Source: Sistotremastrum niveocremeum HHB9708 (lineage: Eukaryota; Basidiomycota; Agaricomycetes; Sistotremastrales; Sistotremastraceae). From it: DNA of 64,000 bases. The notes under the pieces are model-generated. The model was not told the DNA's origin. It worked only from the letters and a program-made list of their open reading frames with translations, and did no database searches. The stretch spans positions 50,599 through 114,598 of the forward strand of contig KV419445.1 of NCBI GenBank assembly GCA_001630475.1, given 5' to 3'. This document shows, in pieces, positions 48,690-59,852 of the stretch; positions within the stretch are counted from its first letter, which is position 1; the number at the start of each line of letters is the position of its first letter. The position numbers and the translations under genes were made by a program.

Positions 48690-49900
48690 GAGGAGACGTG
48701 GATGATTCGGATAATGGACGATAAGAAGGGCTGTTTCAGAGTTTCATTCAGATCTCTAGTATATAAATTCGTGAATTGCATGTAGAAAAACGCATCATCT
48801 AGCCAATACGTCGAGCCTTGGGTTAAACTCAAGAAAGCTGGGTCGCACGTACACAGTTCACATACCACCATGACCTCACCGCACCGTACTCAGCCATCCA
48901 CAGATATACACATGCATCACATCCTCAAATCTCGGACACTCTCCTTCCTCCGGTTTTAAAAACCCCAGACCGGGCCAAGACTTCGCATCCACATCCAGCT
49001 TTCGGACTGATTCCTTCGATCCAATCCATCGAGTGGCATATAAGTTTCCGTGAGAACGATCGACCGTCTTCGCTCCACGTAGGCCTATCAAGCTGTCAAC
49101 CCGTCGATCCTGGCGTAGATCACCAGCACTCGAAAAGACGACTGTCAATCCAAATTCGGCCGTAGGTCTCCGCGGGTGGGTGAGAGTCGGGATATGGTAG
49201 GAGCTCAAGATTTTTGAAGGATGAAATAGGTTATGTAGAGGTTCAGCAGATGCGGGAAGTGTGGGAAGTGTGCGTTGTTGCCTTGAATGCCGTCGAGGTC
49301 GCTGTCGGTGATCTCGGGATCGGAATCGGAATCGGGAAGGAGGCTTGAAGATGCAAATCTGAGCACGACGAGAGACTCTGAGAAGGGGACGAACCCACGC
49401 AGAGACGCAGAGACGTAGAGGAATCCCAAGAAACTTTGACACACAATTGAGTATAATTTTGCCCCATAAAAGTAATTTATTTGAGTGGAATATAGGTGTT
49501 CAGACGAAAATAAGGAAATAGTACAATAAACACAGCTGTACATCCAATACCGATGTAGGTGGTACTTGATGTGATAGTTCAGACGACGTACAGAGTGAAT
49601 GGCTAGAGGTAATCCCATTCAAACAAGAGTGACAGAAAAAAAGTTAACGCCAGCGATACGACTTTACATATGTGGGCGCTTAATCCTTAGCACGATGCAT
49701 GATCAATCGCGCGATTGCTCCGCGCGTAGTGCAGGAGCAGCTGAACGAAGAAAGGGAGGGGATGACGGTGAGTTCCAGTAGAAGTACTACTGCAAGTAGC
49801 ACGAGGTCCTGTTCGATAGACGTCAGTAAATTTTTTAAAGAGGAAGGAAGAGAGGGAACACATACGAGAGCCACTTGAAAGGTCTCTGAATGAGGTACAG
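48690..49900. repeat. NLR-downstream block, copy 4
   Basis: Last and most diverged copy. It keeps ggacgataagaagggctgtt, the cctcaaatctcgg series and actgtcaatccaaattcggc. On the minus strand it reads SDPEITDSDLDGIQG, which matches the SEPEITD-type reading of copies 2 and 3. Confidence 0.55.
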
Positions 49901-49950
49901 ACCATACAAAACATTCCCTCCCGCATCCCCAGTGCAGGTAAGTGAGACAA

Positions 49951-52640
49951 GCCATCTAGAAGCGTCTATGGTCTTGGTGTCACCCGCATGCGCTTCAGAG
50001 TCAAAGCCCATACTATCTTTCGATTGTAGAATGCAGATGTCGGCAGGGGCTGCCGGCGCAATCGAGTATCACAGCAGTCATGTTGACAAATCTGAGAGCC
50101 AGATGATGCGTTCCAACTTGAAGTTGAAGACAGTAGTCTATATCACGGACCACTTCTTGGCCGAGGCCGCGGTACTAGGATTCGCCTGGGGTCAAGTACA
50201 CAGCGCGGCCCAGTCGCAGAGAGGATCGGCATTTCTTTGTAGCTTCAGGGGTCGTCGAGACCTTGACTGCGCCATGCTAATGGGCAACTGAGCTCTCTCA
50301 AGGCTAACGGGAGAAGGGTCCGCATCAAATTGATGAAATTGAGGATAAACTTGAACGAGAGCCTGAGCCGATACTACTGGCTGATGGTCAAGAGTCAGAG
50401 TAGGCATGACTGCCCAGGATTGAGAAGGACAATGCGGTGAGGCAACGCGAACGGATTATTGATGGAAGGTCGAACCATTGTCTGCCAACAACTCTTGCTT
50501 CGGATTGTCGTATCCTTGGCGTACATTGACCGCGTGAGGTATACGATTGCGGAGGAGTGAACAGGTTGGCTTCCTACTAGTATGTTGCTGGTATTGAGGC
50601 CCTCGGCGGTCGTGGATTACAAAAGAAGAAGCCGCTGGTGAGATGATAGTGTGCCAATGTCAGTATGAGGCGACGATAGTGCCAAGACGAATAACTGCCA
50701 GTAACTCGTGCGAAACTTCTTCGTCTCTTCAACTGGAAGACAGACAACTATGCAAAGAAGTTAGTAGCTCCTCTGGGAGTGAGACCGATAGTGGCGTACC
50801 TTTGCTATGAGCCGTGAGCCAACGCTAGACTCGGACGGTTCTGTGACTATCATAGCGAGGCCCAACAGTGACTCGGAGGTCCACGAGGCCGCATCATCTC
50901 ACCGACCCAGTCTGAAGTCCTCCGTCTCCTTTTGGTCTTTTGAACGTCACAGCGGCGTAGGGAGGTTGTTTTTGGCTCAGTGAATGTAGCTTGATTAGCG
51001 ATTAGCAGGCATCGGAGGCCAGCAAAGAGCGACGGGCCGAAGGCCTAGGCTAAAACGAGGGAAGCCGCAATTACTTATGCCAGCGTGTTGATTCTAGAAA
51101 GCTTTTCTTTGCTCAAGATGAGAAGTTGACCGTCTTTTTGTTGATACCTGGATATCATACGATATCAGGGACGAGAAAAACATGAGGCCAGGTCTGCTGT
51201 ATCGGAACACTTGGCGTGGAGTCGAAGCGGCGGAGTTGATGCAGCTTGAACTTGACTCGTTCATCGGTTTAGTCGCTCGAATACTCAAACCTAGCGCTAG
51301 CACCCCATGAGACGTCTTCTCTTTCAAAGATCCTAACGGACTTCGAGACCTGCATTCAAGTGAGAAATTGCCTGCACTCGCCGAATAGCTTCAGCTGTTT
51401 TCGACTGGCTATGATAGCGCTATCGATGTAGCCGATTTGGACTAACTTGGAAACCGTGGCTACATGGGCGTCCTGATCCACTGACAAGTGTGACTGCTCG
51501 AGTATACGTTATCGGATGACTGGCAATATAACCATCAGCATCTGCGATGCGAAGATTACTGCATGTTTCAGAATTACTCAAGTCCTTGCATTTGCATCGA
51601 TATCGGGTATCCTAGCAGAGCGATGAACTGAGGATGGCCGATTGCTATGTTGCCGTTAGCGTTTGAAGATGAGAACATTTTTCAGACGACAAAACGAGTC
51701 CGTGGATCGTGGTGCTCATTCCTGAAATGTTCTAAGCCGACGCATAAATGCAAGATGTACTGGTACCACTCACCTCCTCTCTCAATGATGTCTAGCTCGC
51801 GAGGATCTGCCACAACCAGGATCACAGAAACTCTGCCATTCTCGAGCGCAATTTCCCAAAGTGCAGCCGAAAAACTTGAGATCCAGTTCTTCGGAGGGTC
51901 TTCTCTCAAAAATCGAAAGTCCGCCTAGTGACCATGAGCCCGATACTCCTGCGCATGCATTTATATTCTCGATGATAGATTTGATGGTGGCTTTCTGGAA
52001 ACTCACTGGTCTCTCAGCTTCTTCATGACTATTCTCCGAACGAGCCGGGTTATCAGACTCGCCCTAAAGCTTCCAATGCTCAATGCTAGAGTGGGAAGCG
52101 AACCTCGCACGGCTGCCCCCGCTTTGAGTCACCTTTGACTGGCCCAATATGAGTATGTCGCAAGCACAGAGTCTGGGGCAATCCCTTGAGGCATATAACC
52201 AAGAGACGCCCCCCAGTTGTCCACTTCGCCCTGCCATCTTCGGGGTCTTCTGAAGGCTACCTTATGATCATGGCCACCGTCGTACATTTCGTTGGGGATG
52301 GCGGGCGACGTTATCTGTGGCTTTATATCCCTCGAGGGAGTCTCAAAAATCGGGTCGAGTTTTCAACCACACGAACAACGCCTGTGCCACCTAGTCGCGC
52401 AGAATAAAACAACTAAATGCCGGTTTCACTCACCCAAGACCACCTCTCTCTTTTTTTCGTCTTCTGAATATTGGCAACTTGATCGCCGCGCAGAGTCTCG
52501 CTTTGGATATTTGTTTTGTCAGAAATTGGGAATGGTTGCACACCGACACAAACTCCGCCCAATTCGCCCTTCTGTTTTCACCCCCCACTCATCTGCCCGA
52601 TCTTCCTCTGATCTACCCCTGTCTCTGTCAAACATCTCTA
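49951..52640. other. Gene-poor region between the NLR island and the F-box gene
   Basis: About 2.7 kb without a gene I can support. The best coding-like frame is minus 51909-51682 (MREDPPKNWISSFSAALWEI), which has a plausible composition but no start context, partner exons or family match. The last 100 bases (about 52555-52655) are C/T-rich and probably form the leader of the F-box gene that follows. Confidence 0.35.
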
Positions 52641-52662
52641 TCCTTTCGTCTTCACTACATCC

Positions 52663-53938
52663 ATGGATCACAGAATGAACTCCATCTTCATTCCCGCAGA
52701 GTTGTGTCTTGAGATGGCGGAGACATTGATCGTCGTGGGATCTAAATGTGATCTCATCGGCCTCTCCTCCGTGGATAGAGCCTGGCGTAGTACATGCTCT
52801 CCTCTCATTTGGGCCAAATCCTGCCTAGTCTGGAGTCGGGAAAGGGTTCCTGACTTCGCGGATCACCTTGTTTTCTTGGCTCAGGTGGCGAGCCTCGTCA
52901 AATCACTGACGTTCGTGAGCGTTCCGCATTCGAATGAGAATGAGTACACCTTGGAACAAGAGATGCTGCGCGCCCATGGTGCCCTATTTGTGGCATCTTT
53001 AAAGCACCTTTCACACATCTCCTCAATCACTATCGACTCTCGCGGTGGCGATTCGAATCCGTTCATCATGGACGAGTTCTTCAATTCTGTTCTGTCCAAA
53101 GTAAAATTCAAATCCTTGAATGTATGCCACATACTCGCTCCGGGACGATTTCTTGCGGATGGCATCGCAAAGGGTATAGGAGCCTTTTTGGCCCGTCACC
53201 GGGGCATCTCTGACTTGCTCCTTGATATCCCTGAGTTTTACGTGCCCGCAATACAAACAAATGGTCATTTGGCATATTATTCGTCAATGATCCGAGCAGT
53301 TCCATCCCTGACCCGCCTGCACACCCAAGTAGCGATCGCTTTTTATGGGCCATTACAGACCAGCTTGCGTGTCTTGCATTTGACCGGCACAGAACTCTCA
53401 TTAATGAATGCTATGCGTTCAACAGATATTGTGATGCCTCAACTTGAAATCTTAAGTCTTCCCAGTGGGATCTTGGAATTTAATACCGAGAGTTTGAACC
53501 ATCTGGCTAGACATTTTCCGAATTTAAAAGAGCTCAGCTGGCTTGAAGAAGTCTATCACCGTCGTGTGAGTACAATACATCTCTGTTATAAGTTCTACTA
53601 TTGACTCATTTCTTGCCCAGATGGTCAGCGGTACGATGTTCGAGCGTCTAGAGAATGCGCCTCTATCCGGGTTACGGAAACTCAGTCTGTTTGTCGAGTG
53701 CAGTATACTTCCAAAGCCTAAGAATGCCAGTGCCCTTGAGACTTTGCAAAATTTGCAGAATGCTCTCGCATCCTTGATTCAGTACTTTCCTGATCTCCAG
53801 GAAGTAACTTTGGCCGTATGTCGATGCAATCTAATCAAGGGCCTTCGATACAAGGCCATCCGATGCGAGTTTATGCCCGACTCTAGCGCTAGATTCATCC
53901 ATCTGGCGGGAAAAGAGAACCGTGCACCCTCCCCATGA
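52663..53938 (+). CDS. F-box / leucine-rich repeat-like protein
   Basis: Two exons, 52663-53565 and 53621-53938, are joined by a 55-base GT-AG intron in phase 0, giving 406 residues. The N-terminus has an F-box-like motif: FIPAELCLEMAETL followed by LIGLSSVDRAWRSTCSPLIW. The rest is a set of irregular leucine-rich segments (SLVKSLTFVSVP, LTRLHTQVAIAF, LRVLHLTGTELSL, PQLEILSLPSG, FPNLKELSWLEE). Agaricomycete F-box proteins of this form are thought to recruit substrates to SCF ubiquitin ligases through Skp1; the target is unknown. A second ATG at 52675 could also start the protein. It borders the NLR island and has no clear relation to the two F-box genes that follow on the opposite strand. Confidence 0.75.
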
Positions 53939-54273
53939 TTTTTTATCCAGGCAACTTTGGAGTTTACCACGCTCAAACTGTGAGGCTGAATCAACCGGGT
54001 CTCTTTGGTGCCACTGATCATATCATGCAGACAATTCTGGAGTATCTCTTGCGTAAGTATATCCATGATATTCCGACGAGAAGCAGTCCTCGCAAGTCTA
54101 CTCGAGTAAAGAGTCCAGTCATGAGTGAAACGAGCTGAGCGAGGGAGTGCATGCAGTGAAGGCGACGATTACATGGGAGGATCATCTTAAGATACAAGAC
54201 ACTTTGATTTGATGATTATGCGTAGTAACAACTGAATTTTTCGCGAACAAACTCCCAAGTCCTTTCTCCGTAA

Positions 54274-56092
54274 TCAGAAACCGAACGCCTCTTTCATCTC
54301 AGCCGGCATAAGCGCCTCGATCTGTGGTCGCATCTCAGGGCACGCTCTCAACATATCTCGTAACAATCGTTCAACCAGAGTCGGCTCTGGGTCAACCTCC
54401 AAATGACGCTCCACCAGCGACGCGAAGCCCTCTGTATCCGGAGTCGAGAATCCTTTCGTGCTCTTCAGTTCCCGAATTCCGACACCCTTCGCCTTTCGGA
54501 ATTCCAGAAACTCGTACATTCTCGACCGTGTGAATTTCGTCTCCGTGCAATCGAGGCGCTCGAGTTGTGGACAGATGATAGCAGGGTCCTCCGATGACAA
54601 TACGACGAGGAAACGATCGAAGTCCGGTTCTTGTGCCCAGATACTGATTGAAGTGAGAGAAGACCAGGAGGTGAGGCTCTGAGCGAGATGCTCGGATGAA
54701 GGCAACGTCTGATATGAGAGGTTTAATCGAGTGAGATTGTTCGGTGAAGAAGCCAGCGTCGGGAGTGGGATGTCGCTGCTTCCAGTTATGCAGAGAGAAG
54801 GCTGTGTGGTTGACTTGAGGTCGTACATGCATTCTTGGTGAGGGCCGCTTCGTATGGTGAATTCGTCACACATGGGCATGCGAGGGAGGATCAAAGTGCT
54901 GATGGGTGCGTCGTTCTGGTTTCGGGAGATGGCGATTTCTATTCGGGCTGTGGGCGGCACATCGAGAGCGTTCAGGACGTAAGTTGTCCAGGGCATACTG
55001 AGAGACTTGAATTTGATATCCTGTAGTTTCGGGAGCGAAATGATCGAAGGAGAAGGCGTCGGCGAGTATCCGTAACCTGTATATGTCGAAACATCGCAAT
55101 GCTCGACTTTCGGGAATTGAGACAGTGCTTGTAAGATCGCGTTGGGTTTGCAAGGAGACGATTGGATCCGGAAGTCAGTCACATTATCGGTAATGACTTT
55201 CGGGAGGAACTCCAAATCCCCATTAATAGTTAATTTTTGCAGAGCGGGAGTTCGCAGGACGATTGTGGGATTTTCTCTACTGGAAGACGCATAGAATTCG
55301 GCGGTCTCGAGAGAAGGAAACTCTAATTCTTGGGCATGAGTTGCGAGAAATTTATTGAGGCTGAGAGAATTGTGAAGGGGCGCGTTCCAATAGAAGTGAA
55401 GGTGGGCAATTCGAGGGGCAAGCTGTTGCAGCTGTTTTCCGAGCACCTGATACTCTGGTTCTTTGTTGTGGATTTTCTGATCTGAGAAATGAACTTCTAG
55501 AGGATGTTTGCCGCTCCGCTCAAGGAAGATCGAGTACCATTCGGGAGCCATTGGGAGTTGCATCTTCGTCCACAACGATGGCGAAGAGTTGGCGATAAGC
55601 CTCCATCTCGTGCAGCTAGTACATCCAGTGAGTGGCACATCAAAAAGAATGAGGTGAGACGTACACCGAATATGCCGCAGGTATCTTTTTGCCTATCGTC
55701 GGCACGCAATACTGCAAAATCTCCAAGATAAGTTCGTCGTGCAAGCGATCAACGGCTGCTCTTCTATTGAATTCGGTTTTGACGGTCTGTATAGCCTGCG
55801 TAACTTCGGAATCGACCACGTGAAACACTGAGAGCGGATGGATTGGTTCCAGGACGCCCGTGACGCGTAGCCGTGTTGGACTCACTTTCTCGAGCGACGC
55901 GTGTTATTTCCTTGGGATCTTCGATATGGTGCGTCTGATGATGACTGTGTAGTGCTCGGTCATTACATACCCGATAATACCTGGAACGAGATAAGAAACG
56001 CACATTGAACTCGCGAGCATTGTCTTCAGGTGTTCACAGAACTGCGACAGCTCATCGGGGGCGTAAGATTCGGTTGCAGCAGCGGTCGACAT
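54274..56092 (-). CDS. F-box protein, tandem pair member 1
   Basis: Four exons (56092-56004, 55944-55886, 55827-55665, 55615-54274) with consistent phase give 550 residues. The N-terminal helix SQFCEHLKTMLASSM is followed by an F-box: VDRLHDELILEILQYCVP, then SVSCTRWRLIANSSPSLWTK. The C-terminal 400 residues are LRR-like, with phrases such as APRIAHLHFYW, FPKVEHCDVSTYTGYG and CPQLERLDCTETKFTRSRM. It probably acts as a substrate adaptor of an SCF ubiquitin ligase. It is paralogous along its full length to the next gene, with identical exon sizes 59 and 163, so the pair arose by tandem duplication. The 3' ends of this gene and the plus-strand F-box gene face each other. Confidence 0.8.
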
Positions 56093-56431
56093 TGAATTTG
56101 AGCTGTCACTGGACTCTCAGGATGGCGCAGGCCTCTGTCAATGATGAAGAGCGTACAGGTAGATGGCAGAGACAGGCTGGACGGATGTGGTTCAGAGGAT
56201 GGCCGCCATCTGATTACGTCATCACTGCGAGTCGCTTCAAGAGTCGAGTTGTGAAGAGAGCGCGGGGATCCGCGATGATACTGTATTATTGAATAAGTAC
56301 TTGACAATACGATTTTGAATATCCTATCATGGTTTGATAAAGTGATTCGATGCTATAAATGATAATACACGACACTCTGCCGCTCCTTGAACTTGTGAAT
56401 ACGGAACATCGGTAGCTTTGCCTTTCCTCTC
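56093..56431. promoter_or_regulatory. Spacer between the two paralogous F-box genes
   Basis: These 339 bases are between genes on the same strand. They hold the promoter of pair member 1 and the 3' region of pair member 2. No frame is supported here. Confidence 0.45.
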
Positions 56432-58294
56432 CTACTCCATCACATGTTCATGATCCTGCGGTTCATCCACCTCATCCACCTCATCCACCTCACCTGGTAC
56501 CGCCCCTTCCAAAACTCCTCGCAAACCAGGGAAAACCTTAAAAAAGAGCTCCATCGCAGACGGCTTCGCATCGACCTCCACATGATTCTCCACCAACTCC
56601 GCAAACCCTTCCGTATTAGGATCCGAAAAGCCTCTCGTAGTTTTCAATTCCCGAAGTGGCGCTCCTCTGACCTTCCGATGTCCTAGAAACGCGAGCATTC
56701 TCGAGCGGGTGAATTTTATCTCGGTGCATTCGAGGGATTCGAGTTGTGGACATATGAGTGTGGGTTGGTCGGTTGACAGTACGGCGAGGAATCTGTCAAA
56801 ATCGGGTTCGCAGGTCCATATACAGATGGAGGTGAGAGAGGACCAAGAGGTCAACGCTTGAGTGAGATGAGCGGATGAAGGCAATGCATGATATCTGAAG
56901 CGGAAGTGGGATAAACTGCTCGGATACGAAGCAAGTTCGGAGAGTAGTGTAGAATCGACATGATTTGCAGTTATCCGGAGCGAAGGCTGTGATTCCGATT
57001 TGAGAGTATAGACGGCCTCTCTATAACCGCCACCACTAATCTTGAGCTCGTCGCACGTCAACATACGGGGGCCGATCAAAGGGGCAACGGACTCCTCTTC
57101 CTCTTCCTTATCCGTGACCTCGAGGTCGATCATCGCAGATTTCGGAACATCAAGACAGTTCAGTGCGTAGATGGCGCTGGAGACGTCGAGGGACTTCACA
57201 GAGATGTTTTGCAGGCTCTTGAGCGATATAATGGAAGGAGGAGGAAGATTCGAGGGAGTGCTGTTATATGAGTAGGTCGATATGTCACAATGTTCAAGTT
57301 GGGGGAAACGAGCGAGTAAAGGTATAATTTCGTGCGATTTTTGAGAAGAAGATCGGATCTTCAGATCCGTCACATTATCCGTGATGACGTCTGGTGCGAA
57401 GTTTGTATTCACATCCATGGTGAGCTTTCGCAGAACCGGAGTGCGTAGGACAATTGTAGCCTTGTCTCGAGAGGATGATTCGTGAAATTCAGCGATTTTG
57501 AGAGCAGGAAAATCTAGGTCTGCGGCATGTGATGCGAGGAACGTATTGAGGCCTTTAAGATCGAAACCTGACATCCAAATGAAGTGCATATGTGCCATCC
57601 GTGGCGCGAGCTGACGCAGATTTTCTCCGAGAACTTGACACTTTTCTTTATTGTCTTGAATCCTCCAGTTTGAAAATTGGACCTCCAAGAGACTGTTTCC
57701 GCTACGTTGAACGAATATTGAATACCATTCGGGTGGCATCGGCAGGTACATCTTCGTCCACAGCGCTGGGGAACTGTTCGCGATATGTCTCCACCTGGCG
57801 CAGCTAATAGCAGACGTGAGTCATAGTTGATGAAGGAGGATGTGAAACGTACACCGCGAATGCTGACGGAAGCTTCCTCTCTTTCAACGGCACGCAATAT
57901 TTGAGAATCTCCAGGATGAGTTCGTCGTGTAAACGCTCCACGGGTGCTCTTCGATTAAAGTTGGTCTTAACGGTCTGTATAGCTCTCCCAATCCTTAGGT
58001 CGACGTATTCGAACGCTGTGAATGGGATGATCGATAGTAGCGTAAATAACGTGTCGCGTGATCGTATCTGACTCACTTTCGCGAGCGATGCGAGCTGCTT
58101 CATCGAGAGATTCTACGTCGTGCGTCTGAATATGACTGCACGATTTTCAATCTTCCTTAGCTCGAGCACATCATGCGAACGATGAAAGGTACGCACACCG
58201 AGTTTGCCAGCATCACCTTGAGTTTTTCACAGAACTCAGGCAGATCTCCCAAACCGATAGGAACATTAGGTTCGACAGTGTCTATACCAGACAT
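56432..58294 (-). CDS. F-box protein, tandem pair member 2
   Basis: Four exons (58294-58197, 58135-58077, 58015-57853, 57803-56432) encode 563 residues. The F-box reads VERLHDELILEILKYCVP and SVCARWRHIANSSPALWTK. LRR-like phrases parallel those of its neighbour: APRMAHMHFIW, FPQLEHCDISTYSYNS, CPQLESLECTEIKFTRSRM. Differences from the partner are an acidic insert (VTDKEEEEESVAP) and a C-terminal acidic repeat, in which VDE occurs several times before PQDHEHVME. That repeat comes from a short in-frame tandem repeat at 56462-56490. The start is the ATG that leaves the conserved LPEFCEKLKVMLANS helix intact; an ATG at 58375 would add 27 residues with no partner sequence. Confidence 0.8.
56460..56492. 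repeat. Short in-frame tandem repeat at the 3' end of an F-box gene
   Basis: On the plus strand the unit catccacct is repeated three to four times with small changes, next to tcacct. It encodes the acidic EVDEVDEVDE-type tail of the F-box protein. This kind of repeat easily changes copy number. Confidence 0.7.
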
Positions 58295-58375
58295 CGACCG
58301 GAGATTACTATGTTCCAGGCCGACGATGAGCGACGGCTTGAAGCAGGAGAGGGACTGGACGAGGGTCGAGGGCAC

Positions 58376-59800
58376 GAGCGCGTCCGAGTCGTGATTACGT
58401 CATTGCCACCTATTTGGTCCGAATTTAGGCGCTCATTCGGTCTTCTCGGTCCTTAGTTTTCTGCCTACAGCATCTACCGTATCAATCGCCAGTTCACCGC
58501 AATATGAGACATCTGTTCAGCTTTCAAACTGAATTATTCTCCCCTTGTGAGTTTGCTAGGTAGACAAGGACGTCATCAGACAGCTTCTCCAAATATCCAT
58601 TCAAAATTTAGTCCCTAAAGTGTACTGAAAGACTCCGTAATGTTCTAGGGCAGCCCATTACATGCTATTATTGATGTATCAACTCACCGCCAGGAGCACC
58701 ATTGAAGATAAATTCATGCGGGTCTAGGTCTGTACCGCATAGAATATAAACGCGACAAAATCGTTGAGAGAGGGACAATGAAGCAGAGCCTGGGGAGTTG
58801 GATTGAGCAGATGCTACGTACTTTTGAGAGGGTCGCTACATCCATAGGCTGGAGATACAGACGCTAAACGCAGAACGAGACTCTTATACCTGAATGTGTT
58901 TCACAACTGCCAGTGAAGAGAGACGCACACTGACAGGCACAGAGAATATACTGGACAGCGTCGGGAAAGTCAAGAAGCTCGGGCTCAAGAAGCTATGAAT
59001 TTCGATAAATGTTCGGCTCAAGGACTCATCCAGAGCACGTTGGTGTCCAGTAATTGACAGATCATCATGGACCTTGAGAAGCTCGATATCGAACAAGGGA
59101 TCTTCAAACGCTCCGCTTCAACCATATACAAGACCACAATCAACAAGCCCCACGAACGAGTACCCCATAGTACGAGAAATTTGTCGATGTGGAATGACAC
59201 TTTTAGCGCGGCGTACCAACACACTCTGAGAGCAGTGCCAGCAGGTTGAATGGGTGCGAAACATTTTAGCAAGCATTGTATCAGTTTCGTCAAAGAAGAT
59301 TGAATATTCAGAAGCATCGCTCGTGTGCGAACTTGAGTCAGAGGCGGGGCGAAGACAAAGCAAGAGAAGTGATCTTCAATTGTCCCAGTAAGTCCACTCG
59401 GACTTGGCGATCGTCCTGCGCCCTTGTCCGGCGATCAAATTGTGGAGACAGCCAAGACAGGAGAGAGGACTAGAGCTCATTTTTATGTCCCTGAATGGGC
59501 AATCGGTTTCAGCCTTTCGATTCGGTGCTAGGAGTACGACTCTGTAGGAGTGTACAGATCCGCGCGCAGATCAATGCCGTCAATTGAATATTAAAATTTG
59601 ACTGTACCTGAGAAGATCTTGAAATGGTGCGCTGTACTTATCGCCTGCAATATCTTGATCAATAGCAAACACGATGCTCAGCTTCAGAGATGAAAAACGC
59701 GCCCCTGTAGCGTTGATCGGCTGATGTAACCCGCGAGGGGCTTATCGGAGTTTAAATTCTGCGCCTAAGGAAACGTTTCAGTCCATTTCCATTTTAGACC
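58376..59800. other. Intergenic region without a supported gene
   Basis: About 1.4 kb between the divergent F-box pair and the glycosyltransferase-like gene. Only short unrelated frames occur (for example plus 59067-59249), with no family signal. A TATA-like attataag sits at about 59800-59810, roughly 45 bases before the next ATG. Confidence 0.4.
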
Positions 59801-59852
59801 TAATTATAAGAGACACGAGCTTGTGGCAGGCCCCTCTAGCATCGAGCTCGCC

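Larger units (their letters stand above)
33150..49950 (+). repeat. Tandem duplication unit, copy 2 (NLR3 + NLR4 with flanks)
   Basis: This is the second copy of the class-I plus class-II pair. It is shorter than copy 1 by about 0.5 kb between its two genes. Gene order, strand, exon plan and flanking repeats all match copy 1. Right-hand similarity ends near the end of the NLR4 downstream block. Confidence 0.7.

Noticed and set aside
13000-50000. Transposable element or CRISPR-like array as the source of the repeats
   Set aside because: I saw no reverse transcriptase, transposase, terminal inverted repeats or regularly spaced short repeats. The repeated sequence is explained by gene-unit duplication.
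51682-51909. Minus-strand frame MREDPPKNWISSFSAALWEI
   Set aside because: Coding-like composition but only 75 codons, no family match, and no neighbouring exon in phase could be found.
59067-59473. Short plus frames before the glycosyltransferase-like gene
   Set aside because: They overlap in different frames, have no domain, and are not linked by credible splice sites.
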